From Larkinella knui (lineage in GTDB: Bacteria; Bacteroidota; Bacteroidia; Cytophagales; Spirosomataceae), in contig NZ_RQJP01000005.1 in NCBI RefSeq assembly GCF_003858645.1, forward strand, positions 248,001 to 312,000: 64,000 nt of DNA, written 5' to 3'. Below the pieces are notes generated by a model. It did not search any database, was not told the origin of the DNA, and saw only the letters and a program-made list of their open reading frames with translations. Made by a program: the position numbers and the translations under genes. Shown here piece after piece: positions 8,424-17,396 of the stretch (positions are counted from its first letter, which is position 1; every line of letters starts with the position of its first letter).

Positions 8424-10832
8424 ATGCTACAAAACTATCTCAAAATCGCCTGGCGGAATTTGTGGAAAAACAAGGTTTTTTCAGCCATTAATATCATTGG
8501 ACTCGCCATCGGAATGGCGGCCTGTATTCTGATCCTGTTGTTCGTGACGTACGAAAACAGTTTCGACGGAATTCACAAAAAGAATATTTACCGGCTCGAT
8601 GAAGTGCAGAAATTTCCGGGTATGGTAGCACCGCAAAATGTGGCGTTATCCATGTTTCCGATGGGGCCAACGCTGACCAAAGAATACCCGGAAATCCGCA
8701 ATTTTGTCCGCGTTCGGCCCAATCAGAAAGTGCGGTTAACGTACGGAACTAAAAAGATCGTCATGCCCCAGATGTTGTGGGCTGATTCTTCTTTTCTGCA
8801 AATCTTTGATTTTAAACTACTCAAAGGCGACAGGGAAACGATCCTGAAAAACCCGAATAGCGTGGTATTGACGGAAGAAAGCGCGGCTAATTTCTTCGGA
8901 AAAGAAAACCCGATCGGCAAAACCCTCGTGCGGTATGATTCCGACACCATCGCGTTTAAAGTGACCGGTATTCTTGAAAATACGCCCAAAACATCGCATT
9001 TACAGTTCGATGGGGTATTCTCGTTCAATACGTTTGTTAAACCCGATGCGATGAACAACTGGGGTGGAAACTGGCTGGTGACCTATCTGGAACTGGCTCC
9101 CAATACCGACATCGCGGCCCTGGAGAAAAAGTTTCCGGCATTCCTCAAAAGACACATGAATGGTGAAGGCTGGAAATTTTACGAATTGTTTCTCCAACCC
9201 CTGAATGAAGTGCACGATAACTCGGTGTCGATTACGCATGATTACCTCAATTTCCAGAAATTCGATAAAAATTACACGTACATCTTTTCGGTCATTGCCA
9301 TTATCGTATTGCTGATTGCCTGCATCAATTTCATGAATCTGAGCACGGCGAAATCGTCCGGCAGAGCGAAAGAGGTCGGTATTCGGAAATCGGTTGGGGC
9401 CGAACGAACGCAGTTGGCCGGTCAATTTATCGGCGAATCCATTCTATTGTCTTTTATCGCTTTGGTATTTGCGATCGTACTGGTTAAATTATTTCTGCCC
9501 TTTGTCGTCGAATTAAGTCAGCGGGAACTGGATTTAGCCGTGTTTACAAATCCCTTGCTCCTGATTTTATTTATCGCGTTCGCTGTTTTAATCGGTGTCA
9601 TTTCCGGCAGTTATCCCGCCTTTTTCCTTTCGTCGTATCAGCCTACCAAAGTGTTGAAAGGCAGCCTGGAACTTGGTAAAAACAAAGGTTCATTCCGGAA
9701 TATGCTGGTGATCGGCCAGTTTACCGGAGCGGTTTTTCTGATTATTGCGACGGCTTTTGTCGTAAAACAACTGCGGTATATGGAACACCAGGACCCCGGT
9801 TTTTCCCGTGATCAGGTGATTGTTGTTCCCTTAAATGCCAACACAAATCCGAAATACGACGCCATTAAACAGGAGCTTCTGTCGAATTCACTGATCACAG
9901 GCGTTACGGGTTCGCAGCAACGGCTCGGCAATAACCTGCACCAGACCGGGGTTAAATTTCACGGTGATGGACCGGTTCGCGAACTGGCCACGTCGCAGAT
10001 AATTGTCGATCCGGACTATCTGACGCTCTATAAAATCCCCATTATCGCCGGTCGGAATTTTTTAAAAGACAGCAAAACCGATAACGCCAGAGCATATATT
10101 ATCAACGAAACACTGGCCAAAGAACTGCTGAAAGAACAACCCAAAGCTACGATACAATCGCTGATCGGGCGGAACTTCGGCTTCGGCGGAATGGATTCAC
10201 TGGGGCGAATTGTCGGGGTGGCAAAAGATTTTAATTTCAACTCGCTCCACCATAAAATTGAAACGCTTTGCATCTTCGACCAGAAGGATTGGGGCTACAG
10301 TGAAATGTCGATTCGGATCAACGGAAAAAATGCGCCGGCCGCCGTTGCCTACGCGAAATCCGTCTGGGCGAAACTCGCGCCCGACCAACCGTTTGACTAC
10401 TCCTTTCTGGATGAGCATTTTGCCGAGCTTTACCGGGCCGACGGTCAGGTGAGCGAAATCGTGGGCATTCTGGCTTCGCTGGCGATCATCATTTCCTGCC
10501 TGGGCCTGTTCGGACTGGCTTCGTTTTCGGCGGAACGGCGCGTCAAGGAAATAGGCATTCGCAAGGTATTGGGCGCTTCAGTAGCCGGTATTATTGCGCT
10601 GCTTTCGCGGGATTTTCTGAAGCTGGTGCTGTTTGCCATCCTCATTGCGTCGCCCATCGCCTGGTATGCGATCGATAAATGGTTGCAGGATTTTGCCTAC
10701 CGGATCGACATCGACTGGTGGGTGTTTGTGCTGGCCGGGGCGCTCGCCGTTTTCATTGCCCTGCTGACGGTTTCGTTCCAGTCGGTGAAAGCCGCTCTGA
10801 TGAATCCCGTGAAGAGCCTGAAGAGTGAGTAA
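8424..10832 (+). CDS. ABC transporter permease, MacB/FtsX type (no prefix), array gene 4
   Basis: 802 residues, last of the first permease block. TM1 is followed by ENSFDGIHKKNIYRLDEV. FtsX 1 begins near residue 290 with CINFMNLSTAKSSGRAKEVG and IRKSVGAERTQL. FtsX 2 uses ERRVKEIGIRKVLGAS instead of the usual EQRTKEIG. The C-terminus is MNPVKSLKSE. The first periplasmic domain is Lys/Asn-richer and visibly more AT-rich than its neighbours, which may reflect a separate origin. It is followed 38 bp later by the convergent DoxX-like gene, with no clear terminator between. Confidence 0.92.
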   Translation: MLQNYLKIAWRNLWKNKVFSAINIIGLAIGMAACILILLFVTYENSFDGIHKKNIYRLDEVQKFPGMVAPQNVALSMFPMGPTLTKEYPEIRNFVRVRPNQKVRLTYGTKKIVMPQMLWADSSFLQIFDFKLLKGDRETILKNPNSVVLTEESAANFFGKENPIGKTLVRYDSDTIAFKVTGILENTPKTSHLQFDGVFSFNTFVKPDAMNNWGGNWLVTYLELAPNTDIAALEKKFPAFLKRHMNGEGWKFYELFLQPLNEVHDNSVSITHDYLNFQKFDKNYTYIFSVIAIIVLLIACINFMNLSTAKSSGRAKEVGIRKSVGAERTQLAGQFIGESILLSFIALVFAIVLVKLFLPFVVELSQRELDLAVFTNPLLLILFIAFAVLIGVISGSYPAFFLSSYQPTKVLKGSLELGKNKGSFRNMLVIGQFTGAVFLIIATAFVVKQLRYMEHQDPGFSRDQVIVVPLNANTNPKYDAIKQELLSNSLITGVTGSQQRLGNNLHQTGVKFHGDGPVRELATSQIIVDPDYLTLYKIPIIAGRNFLKDSKTDNARAYIINETLAKELLKEQPKATIQSLIGRNFGFGGMDSLGRIVGVAKDFNFNSLHHKIETLCIFDQKDWGYSEMSIRINGKNAPAAVAYAKSVWAKLAPDQPFDYSFLDEHFAELYRADGQVSEIVGILASLAIIISCLGLFGLASFSAERRVKEIGIRKVLGASVAGIIALLSRDFLKLVLFAILIASPIAWYAIDKWLQDFAYRIDIDWWVFVLAGALAVFIALLTVSFQSVKAALMNPVKSLKSE

Positions 10833-10870
10833 AAAACGGTTATTCGCCGGAGAGTCCCGTGCACGCACAG

Positions 10871-11452
10871 CTAGTTTTGGCGGATGGCTTGTGACAGACT
10901 GGGTTTGAAAATGGCATCGGGTTTATACACACCTGGTATTCGTTTGAACAAGGTGCTTTTCATGCTCTGGGGTTCCGCAACGATCCGGGCTCCGGTCCAG
11001 GTAGAGGCAATAATCAGACCGGCGGCTATCAAAACGATATCCTTGATGATATACTGGGCTTCCAGGGTGGGGGCGTGGAGTGGTCCGGGGAAAAGCTCGG
11101 CCGGATAGAGCACCAGGGGCGACATCGCCCCCAGCATCTGCGCCCCCATCAGCCAGACGCCGACGCGCAGAAACCGACCCGAAATAAAACAGATACCGAT
11201 GATGCATTCGAGCGTGGCCACAAGGTCCATCGCACCGTGTCCGCGCAATTGACCCAAGGTGAGAACGGTCGTCGTTTTCGTAGCCAAAACCTCGATTGGG
11301 CTGATACCGGGAAAAAATTTCAACACACCAAAACCCAGAAAAACCAGGCCCAGGCTGACCCGTAAAATAGGAATGCTGTAGGTAACTAACCAGCGGTTCA
11401 TGCGGGTGTCCAGGCGGTCGAAATGATCGAAAAGTCGGGCGATGGTTTTCAT
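10871..11452 (-). CDS. DoxX-like four-TM membrane protein
   Basis: 193 residues with about four hydrophobic helices (~25-48, 77-97, 100-122, 133-152) and a loop motif FGVLKFFPG after the first. ECIIGICFISGRFLRVG and YIIKDIVLIAAGLIIAS resemble the DoxX / YkgB (DUF417) type of small inner-membrane proteins, some of which are linked to redox or chlorine stress. The family level is uncertain. It is monocistronic on the - strand and divergent from the permease at 11645 across a 192-bp spacer. In that spacer I found no GTCCG palindrome and no convincing promoter. Function not assignable from sequence. Confidence 0.7.
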   Translation of the reverse strand: MKTIARLFDHFDRLDTRMNRWLVTYSIPILRVSLGLVFLGFGVLKFFPGISPIEVLATKTTTVLTLGQLRGHGAMDLVATLECIIGICFISGRFLRVGVWLMGAQMLGAMSPLVLYPAELFPGPLHAPTLEAQYIIKDIVLIAAGLIIASTWTGARIVAEPQSMKSTLFKRIPGVYKPDAIFKPSLSQAIRQN

Positions 11453-11644
11453 AGTGCTGAGTGGTCAGGGTTGGGAGCGTTTTTGATATTAACGATACGC
11501 AGTCCTTTCTGGATTGCTGGTTAGGATACTCCTGTTGTAAGGGGTTGACAGTCAGCTACTATTCTTGCCGCCTTGTGCAACTATCGGGGTTGGAAAAACA
11601 TCTTTTAAACACTTTTCATTTTCTGCGCTAATCATCTCCAGCCT

Positions 11645-14008
11645 ATGTTTCGCAACTACTTCAAAATCGCCTGGCGTAATCTGAAACGCAACAAAACGTT
11701 TTCGTTAATCAACATCCTTGGCCTGGCGCTGGGCATGGCCTGTAGTCTGGTTATTCTGCTGTGGGTGCAGGACGAACTGGCGATGGACCGGTTTCACGCG
11801 AATGACGACCGGATTTATCGGGTCATGGAAAATCAGGCCTGGGCCGGGCAGGACGTTAGCTCAACGCCCGCGACACCCGGTATTCTGGCCGAAAACCTGA
11901 AGAAAGATTTTCCGGAAGTCGAGAAAGCCGCCATGATGACGTGGGAGCAAAACATCCTGCTGACGGTGGGCACTACATTTGGCAAAGAAAACGGTCGCTA
12001 TGCCAGCGGTGATTTCCTGACCATCTTCTCGTTTCCGCTTAAACAGGGCGACGCCCGCACCGCCCTGGCGCGGCCAGACGGTATTGTAATTTCCGAAAAA
12101 CTGGCTCACAAGTATTTTCCCAACCAGGATGCGCTGGGAAAAACCATCCGTGTGGACAATACCGACGACATGATGGTGACCGGGGTGATGGGGGCGTTGC
12201 CGGAAAACAGCTCGCTGAAATTCGATTACCTGGTTTCGTGGGAGCGGTTTGTCAAAAACAACAAGTGGGTAAAAGAATGGGGAAACAATGGCCCCCGAAC
12301 GTTCGTTTTGCTGAGCAAAAAAGCCGATCCGGACAAGCTGTCGGCCAAAATCAAGGACTACATCAAGCAGAAAACGAACAGGCAAACCAACAACATCGAG
12401 CTGTTTCTGCAAAAAAGCAGCGAAGCCTATCTGCACTCCAATTTCAAAAGCGGGAAGCTCGATGGCGGTCGGATCGAATACGTCCGGATGTTTATCATCG
12501 TGGCGGTTTTTATCCTGCTCATTGCCTGCATCAACTTCATGAATCTGGCCACGGCGCGCTCGGTCAAGCGGGCGAAGGAAGTGGGCGTACGGAAGGTGGT
12601 GGGGGCCGAACGGTCTTCGCTGATGGGCCAGTTTGTGGGCGAATCGCTGCTGATTTCGTTTCTGGCCCTGTTTGTTGCCCTGCTGGTGGTGGTGCTGCTG
12701 CTGCCGATTTTTAACGAGCTTACCGAAAAGAAACTCACCTTCCGGTTCGCCGATCCGGTTTTCTGGCTGGTTCTGCTGGGACTGACGCTCGTAACGGGTG
12801 TCGTGTCGGGCAGTTATCCGGCCTTGTTCCTGTCGTCGCTAAAACCCGTCGTTGTGTTGAAAGGGGTTCTTAAATTCAAACCCAGCGCGACGCTCTTCCG
12901 CAAGGGGCTGGTGATGTTTCAGTTTTCACTGTCCATTATTCTGATTGTGGGAATGATCATTATTTACCGCCAGATTCGGTACATCCAAACCAAAAATCTG
13001 GGTTTCGATAAAGAAAATCTGGTTTACATGCCGCTGGAAGGCGATTTGCAGAAGAACTACCCAACCTTCCGCAGCGAGCTTCTGACGCAGCCGGGCATCA
13101 AGGCGGTTTCCACTTCGTGGTCGGACCCGCTGGAAGTGGGCAGTTCCACCATCGGTGTCACCTGGCCGGGGAAAGACACCACGCAACGGATTTTGTTCAA
13201 CCAGACCGCCGTGCATTACGACTACCTCAAGACGATGGACATCCGGCTGAAAGAAGGCCGGGCGTTTTCACCCGACTACAGCACGGACACCACCAATTAC
13301 CTGATCAACGAAGCCGCAGCCCGGAAGATCGGCTTTAAAGATCCGGTGGGCAAGGAAATGACGTTCTGGGGCCGGAAGGGCATCATTGTGGGCGTGGTGA
13401 AGGATTACCACATCAATTCGCTGCACGTGGCCATCGAGCCGCTGATTCTGCACATGCAGCGGAACGAATTCTCCGGCGTGGTGCTGGTTCGGGCCGAAGC
13501 CGGCCGGACCCGCGAAGCGCTGGCCAGCCTGGAAAAGACCTTCCGAAAATTCAATCCGAAATACCCATTCGAGTATAAGTTTACGGATCAGGAGTTTGGC
13601 AACAACTACAAGAGTGAAAACATCATCAGCAAACTGGCGAATTACTTCGCGTTTCTGGCCATTTTTATCTCCTGTCTGGGTTTGTTCGGGCTGGCGGCTT
13701 TCACGGCCGAGCAGCGCACGAAGGAAATCGGCATCCGGAAAGTGCTGGGCGCCAGCATTTCCAACATCGTGCTGATGCTTTCGAAAGATTTCCTGCTGCT
13801 GGTGCTGCTGTCGTCGCTGGTGGCCCTTCCGGTTTCGTGGTGGGCGATGGACAACTGGCTGAAAAAGTTTGAAAACCGCATCGACATCGAATGGTGGATG
13901 TTTGCCGCAGCCGTTCTGGCTTCCCTCATCATTGCCCTGATGACCATCAGTTTCCAAAGTATCAAAGCCGCCCTGATGAATCCGGTGAAAAGCCTGAAGA
14001 CGGAATGA
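11645..14008 (+). CDS. ABC transporter permease, MacB/FtsX type (no prefix), array gene 5
   Basis: 787 residues, class alpha. TM1 is followed by WVQDELAMDRFHANDDRIYRV. FtsX 1 begins near residue 288 (CINFMNLATARSVKRAKEVG, VRKVVGAERSSL). FtsX 2 carries EQRTKEIGIRKVLGAS, and the protein ends MNPVKSLKTE. It is the only unit-leading permease in the window without the GTCCG/GG-N10-GA arrangement upstream. The nearest resemblance is TTGGAAAAACATCTTTT at ~11591-11607, which lacks the -12 G. It is therefore probably regulated differently. The body is closest to 17397 and 25563, which carry a type I prefix. Confidence 0.92.
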   Translation: MFRNYFKIAWRNLKRNKTFSLINILGLALGMACSLVILLWVQDELAMDRFHANDDRIYRVMENQAWAGQDVSSTPATPGILAENLKKDFPEVEKAAMMTWEQNILLTVGTTFGKENGRYASGDFLTIFSFPLKQGDARTALARPDGIVISEKLAHKYFPNQDALGKTIRVDNTDDMMVTGVMGALPENSSLKFDYLVSWERFVKNNKWVKEWGNNGPRTFVLLSKKADPDKLSAKIKDYIKQKTNRQTNNIELFLQKSSEAYLHSNFKSGKLDGGRIEYVRMFIIVAVFILLIACINFMNLATARSVKRAKEVGVRKVVGAERSSLMGQFVGESLLISFLALFVALLVVVLLLPIFNELTEKKLTFRFADPVFWLVLLGLTLVTGVVSGSYPALFLSSLKPVVVLKGVLKFKPSATLFRKGLVMFQFSLSIILIVGMIIIYRQIRYIQTKNLGFDKENLVYMPLEGDLQKNYPTFRSELLTQPGIKAVSTSWSDPLEVGSSTIGVTWPGKDTTQRILFNQTAVHYDYLKTMDIRLKEGRAFSPDYSTDTTNYLINEAAARKIGFKDPVGKEMTFWGRKGIIVGVVKDYHINSLHVAIEPLILHMQRNEFSGVVLVRAEAGRTREALASLEKTFRKFNPKYPFEYKFTDQEFGNNYKSENIISKLANYFAFLAIFISCLGLFGLAAFTAEQRTKEIGIRKVLGASISNIVLMLSKDFLLLVLLSSLVALPVSWWAMDNWLKKFENRIDIEWWMFAAAVLASLIIALMTISFQSIKAALMNPVKSLKTE

Positions 14009-14020
14009 TGGGTCAGAAAT

Positions 14021-14074
14021 GAATGATGGATGATGAATGATGGATGATGAATGGGCTGACGCACATCATCCATC
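14021..14074. repeat. Short direct repeats and 11-bp hairpin
   Basis: GAATGATGGATGAT occurs twice in tandem from 14021. GATGGATGATG (14039-14049) is perfectly inverted at 14064-14074 around GGGCTGACGCA. The GCTGACGCA loop also occurs in the spacers at 20048, 28203 and 61994. Confidence 0.6.
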
Positions 14075-14120
14075 GTTCATCGTTATAGGTAAAAGCGTGC
14101 CGGGATTTTCTTTCGGTTTT

Positions 14121-15248
14121 ATGGAAACTTCACGTCGCGATTTTCTTAAAAAAGGGACTTCTCTGGCTGCCCTCACGGTGGGCGGTATTCCTTCGGCTTC
14201 GGCCGCTCCGAAGCGGAATGGAGCAAAGCCGCCTGCCGATTCAGGGCCACTCAAAGATGCCGGCATGCAGCTGTGTGAAGCGTATTTCAGCGGGATGAAT
14301 GAGCAGAAAATCGCGCTCACGAAGCAGATGGCGGTTTTTGGAGCGGTGGGCGGTATCAATCCCGGAATGGTCGGCCTGAAGGACGTCAAGCCCTGGGAGC
14401 CCAAAGCGGTTTTGGCGGTGAAAGAAGCCTGGGAGAAAGTGGGCCTGAAATTAAGCGTTATCGAAGGGCCGCCTTCGCTGGGCGAAAAAACCAAGCTCGG
14501 GCTGGCGGGTCGGGACGAGGAAATCGCCAACTTCATTACGTTGATGAAAAGCCTGACGCAGGCCGGAATCGACACCATTTGCTACAACTGGATGCCGGTG
14601 ATTGGCTGGTACCGCACGCAGAACGACCGTCCGGGTCGGGGAGGGGCGCTGGTGACGGCTTTCGATTATGAAGCGATCAAGGATTTGCCGCTGACCCAAT
14701 ACGGCGCAGTGTCGAAGGAAACGCTGTGGAAAAATCTGGAATACTTCCTCAAAGCCGTGGTGCCCGAAGCCGAGAAGGTCGGGATGAAACTGGCGATGCA
14801 TCCCGACGATCCGCAGGTGGACAGCATCCGGGGCATTGCCCGCATCATGAATACCGTCGATTCCTTCAAACGTTTGCTGGATCTGTATCCGAGCCCGAGC
14901 AATGGCATTACGATGTGTCAGGGCAATTTTGCCTTGATGGGCGACGATATTCCGACCCTCATCGAGTACTTCGGAAAGCGCCGGAAAATCCATTTCGTCC
15001 ATTTCCGGAATGTGCGGGGCGGCAAGTTTGCCTTCGAGGAAACCTTTCACGATGAGGGCATGATCGACATGTACCAGGCCATGAAAGCCTATTACGCCGT
15101 CGGTTTCAAAGGGCCGATTCGTCCCGATCACGTGCCGACGATGTACGGCGACAGCAACCAGAACCCCGGTTACAGCACCATCGGAACGCTCTACGCGCTC
15201 GGTTATATGCGTGGTTTGATGGAAGCGGTGAGCAAGCGGAGAACCTGA
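14121..15248 (+). CDS. uxuA: Mannonate dehydratase (UxuA-like) with Tat signal
   Basis: 375 residues from the ATG at 14121. An upstream in-frame codon at 14037 lies in the repeat and is rejected. Mannonate dehydratase (EC 4.2.1.8) converts D-mannonate to 2-keto-3-deoxygluconate in glucuronate breakdown. Family motifs are visible: CYNWMPVIGWYR, MHPDDPQ (~residues 227-233), CQGNF, IHFVHFRNVRGGKF, FHDEG, and IRPDHVPTM followed by GYMRGLMEAV. The TIM-barrel metal ligands expected in HPDDP, CQGN, HFR and DHV are retained. The N-terminus METSRRDFLKKG, with a hydrophobic stretch and Ala-rich end, is a Tat signal, unusual for an enzyme normally cytoplasmic. Same strand, 112 bp after the permease, but no functional link is evident. 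Confidence 0.85.
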   Translation: METSRRDFLKKGTSLAALTVGGIPSASAAPKRNGAKPPADSGPLKDAGMQLCEAYFSGMNEQKIALTKQMAVFGAVGGINPGMVGLKDVKPWEPKAVLAVKEAWEKVGLKLSVIEGPPSLGEKTKLGLAGRDEEIANFITLMKSLTQAGIDTICYNWMPVIGWYRTQNDRPGRGGALVTAFDYEAIKDLPLTQYGAVSKETLWKNLEYFLKAVVPEAEKVGMKLAMHPDDPQVDSIRGIARIMNTVDSFKRLLDLYPSPSNGITMCQGNFALMGDDIPTLIEYFGKRRKIHFVHFRNVRGGKFAFEETFHDEGMIDMYQAMKAYYAVGFKGPIRPDHVPTMYGDSNQNPGYSTIGTLYALGYMRGLMEAVSKRRT

Positions 15249-15282
15249 TCCCGTTAAGAATGAAGAATTAAGAAAACGAAGA

Positions 15283-15780
15283 TCATTTTTGCGATAAGGT
15301 TGCCAACAGGCCTTCCAGATTTTTCAATGTCATCATAAAACCTTCTTTGAAGCCCATTTCAATCATCTTCTCCATGCGTTCAAGGGATTCATTATAAATC
15401 GTAACGCTCACTTTTGTCTTTCCATTTCCTTCAATAAAATTCAGATCCCATTCGGAACCCGGCAATTCAGGATTTTCATTCTCGTCGGCAAAAGCATTCA
15501 GAAATTTAAAATTGGTTTTCGGGCTAATCGACGTGTATTTCTGAATGGACCAACGTTCCTGTCCTTCCGGGCTGACCATAGCATAGAACCTTCTTCCGCC
15601 CGGTTCAAAATTCATCACTTTTGTTTTTGAGGACCAGGGCTTGGGTGCCCACCATTGATCAAGAATTTCAGGTTTGGTAAAAGCATCCCATACCAGCGAA
15701 AGATCGGCATCAAATTCCCGGTTTATAAATGCCGTTTTTTTTGATTTGTCCAGTGTAAAATCAAATAATAAATCGTTCAT
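15283..15780 (-). CDS. SRPBCC / AHSA1-family protein
   Basis: 165 residues with the START-like fold seen in AHSA1 (activator of Hsp90 ATPase 1 homologue) proteins. The N-terminus has [18 protein letters not shown], then [33 protein letters not shown] and a C-terminal helix WEKMIEMGF-like. Such proteins bind small hydrophobic ligands; none can be named here. Its ATG overlaps the stop of the upstream ArsR gene (TCAT on the + strand at 15777-15780, i.e. ATGA), so the two are translationally coupled. ArsR-AHSA1 pairs of this kind are common in Bacteroidota. Confidence 0.85.
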   Translation of the reverse strand: MNDLLFDFTLDKSKKTAFINREFDADLSLVWDAFTKPEILDQWWAPKPWSSKTKVMNFEPGGRRFYAMVSPEGQERWSIQKYTSISPKTNFKFLNAFADENENPELPGSEWDLNFIEGNGKTKVSVTIYNESLERMEKMIEMGFKEGFMMTLKNLEGLLATLSQK

Positions 15781-16103
15781 TTTTTCTGGTTTTTAATGGT
15801 TGATAATACGTCGTCAAGTTGATTGAAGCGGGTTTCCCAAATTTTTCTGAATTGGTCAATCCATTTATCGATCTCTCTCATCTTTTCAATTTCAAGTGAG
15901 TAGTAAATTTCCCTGCCCTGTTGTTCCTGTCTGACCAGTTGGCATTCTGTCAATATTTTAATATGCTTTGATACCGCCTGTCTGCTTGTCTGGAAATGTT
16001 CGGCAAGGGCATTTGGTGTCATGGCCTGTATGGCAATCAATGCTATAATTGCTCGTCTTGTCGGGTCGGCAATAGCTTGAAAAATGTCTCTTCTTATTTC
16101 CAT
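15777..16103 (-). CDS. ArsR-family winged-helix repressor
   Basis: 108 residues from the ATG at 16103 ([20 protein letters not shown]). A GTG at 16124 would extend it by seven residues but lies inside an operator-like palindrome, so it is rejected. The DNA-recognition region is [23 protein letters not shown], followed by the wing [12 protein letters not shown]-like stretch. No CxC metal site is seen, so this is a non-metal ArsR of the type paired with SRPBCC proteins. It probably represses its own two-gene operon through the twin palindromes just upstream. Confidence 0.85.
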   Translation of the reverse strand: MEIRRDIFQAIADPTRRAIIALIAIQAMTPNALAEHFQTSRQAVSKHIKILTECQLVRQEQQGREIYYSLEIEKMREIDKWIDQFRKIWETRFNQLDDVLSTIKNQKK

Positions 16104-16116
16104 TTTTAACTCATTT

Positions 16117-16158
16117 GCAACCACATAATTGCAAATATAAATGCAATCACATGGTTGC
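16117..16158. promoter_or_regulatory. Twin ArsR operator palindromes
   Basis: Two 16-bp near-palindromes, GCAACCACATAATTGC at 16117-16132 and GCAATCACATGGTTGC at 16143-16158, are 26 bp centre to centre. Together they fit GCAACCAYRTGGTTGC. They lie just upstream of the ArsR start codon, as expected for autoregulation. Confidence 0.7.
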
Positions 16159-16338
16159 GCAAATTTTCAGTGAATTATTTTTTGTCAGGATGAAAATGTC
16201 AGGATCTTGAAGTGGTTGGGAGTGGCAAGAGCCTGACTGCTAGGGAGAATCCCAGCGTGGGCATTCATTCTTATTCATTCAAATGGCGTTTTGTGATTTA
16301 ATGCCTGCAAAAAATGGCCTGGAAAATCCAAACATCTC

Positions 16339-16806
16339 TTACTGCTTGATGGCAATGAACGTTGCTATTTCTGCAATCAGGAGGCTGAAATGGGTGGATT
16401 CCAAACCGGGTGTTTCGAAGGCCAGAAAGAATTCGTCGGACAGAATGAAAGCCGCCCATAAACCGGTCGTCACCGTCAGCGCGCGGTAGGCTGCGGCTTG
16501 CTGCGCCGGCGTTTGGCGAAGGATTGCCACGAAAGCCTGCCAGAGTAAAACCGCTCCCACGCCCTGCCAAACGAGCACACCGGCGAAGAAAAGCCCGGCC
16601 AGCCAGGTCGGCGAATGGTAAATCCCGACAACGGTACGAACCAGTTCAAAATTTCCGGAAACAAAAGTCCAGCCGGACGGCAGCAAACCGAGCGCTTTGA
16701 GCGCATCGGTGCTGTTGCTGCACAGCACCATCGAGAAATAAAGAGCCCAGAAAAGGAGCAAAACCGCCTGGATGCGTTGGCCGGCAAGTTGGTGATTTTT
16801 TGCCAT
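16339..16806 (-). CDS. Small membrane protein of unknown function
   Basis: 155 residues with about four hydrophobic helices: ~12-32 (AVLLLFWALYFSMVLCS), ~68-92 (WLAGLFFAGVLVWQGVGAVLLW), ~112-130 (LTVTTGLWAAFILSDEFFLAF) and ~137-155 (FSLLIAEIATFIAIKQ). No family is recognised with confidence. It starts at an ATG (16806) and is divergent from PadR-1, with 198 bp between the starts. It lies on the same strand as the ArsR pair but 235 bp upstream of it, so is probably separately expressed. Confidence 0.65.
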   Translation of the reverse strand: MAKNHQLAGQRIQAVLLLFWALYFSMVLCSNSTDALKALGLLPSGWTFVSGNFELVRTVVGIYHSPTWLAGLFFAGVLVWQGVGAVLLWQAFVAILRQTPAQQAAAYRALTVTTGLWAAFILSDEFFLAFETPGLESTHFSLLIAEIATFIAIKQ

Positions 16807-16872
16807 GAGATACGGATGGATTTACGGATAGGGTAATAAGCGGTTTTGCCGGATTTTCTAACCGGTTCGGCT

Positions 16873-16978
16873 GTTCACCACCGGACAGCGACTGTCCGAA
16901 ATCGTACAATCTCGCGGCTTCCAACCCCTTTAAAACCGCTTCTGAGGCCGATTTTGTAAGTTGGCAAGGCATTTGATC
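16873..16978 (+). promoter_or_regulatory. Sigma-54-like promoter with twin upstream palindromes, for the PadR-1 operon
   Basis: Near palindrome GTCCG-AAAT-CGTAC is at 16894-16907 and the distal copy GTTCA-CCAC-CGGAC at 16873-16886 (21 bp apart). The promoter element is TTGGCAAGGCATTTGATC, with GG at 16963-16964, N10, GA at 16975-16976. Palindrome centre to GG is 63 bp. TGTCCGAAATCGTACAAT at 16893-16910 recurs exactly, inverted, at 55679-55696. The promoter core is nearly identical to that of PadR-2. Confidence 0.65.
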
Positions 16979-17004
16979 AGCAAAGATAGAACTAATTGAC
17001 AGCG

Positions 17005-17343
17005 ATGAAACGCAGCTATTTGGGCGAGTTTGAAGAAATCGTATTACTAACCGTGGCCGTCATGGAAGGCGGAGCGTACGGCGTTGCGATCACCCACGAA
17101 ATTAGCGAGCAGACCAGCCGCTCGGTGCGACTTAATCAGGTCCATGCGGCTTTGGAACGGCTGGAAGATAAAGGCATGCTGAAGTCGGAGATGGGCGAGC
17201 CTACCGCCGAGCGCGGGGGCCGGCGGAAACGGCTGTTTACGGTGACGGCCTATGGCCGCCGGACCTTGCAGGAGATCCAGGATGTCCGCGCCACCTTATG
17301 GACGCGGCTGCTGAATCCGTTCAAACCGGCTACGAGTCTGTAA
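17005..17343 (+). CDS. PadR-family transcriptional regulator, PadR-1
   Basis: 112 residues from the ATG at 17005; a TTG at 16996 is rejected. The start MKRSYLGEFEEIVLLTVA, then AYGVAITHEI, VHAALERLEDKGML and the basic wing TAERGGRRKRLFTVT, are hallmarks of the PadR winged helix, in the subtype found next to prefix-domain permeases. It lacks the long C-terminal dimer helix of classical PadR, ending soon after LWTRLLNP. It heads a ~22-kb same-strand run with eight type I prefix permeases; the first starts 53 bp downstream. It probably controls the operon, but no PadR operator could be singled out from the sigma-54-like region. Confidence 0.9.
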   Translation: MKRSYLGEFEEIVLLTVAVMEGGAYGVAITHEISEQTSRSVRLNQVHAALERLEDKGMLKSEMGEPTAERGGRRKRLFTVTAYGRRTLQEIQDVRATLWTRLLNPFKPATSL

Positions 17344-17396
17344 AAAGGAATGGATACACCTTCCGAAATCCGCTGCGCAGTTCATCATTTATCCGT

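Noticed and set aside
11543-11556. GG-N10-GC pattern upstream of array gene 5
   Set aside because: The -14/-13 bases are CA rather than TT, no GTCCG palindrome lies ~63 bp upstream, and the leader would be much longer than at the other sites.
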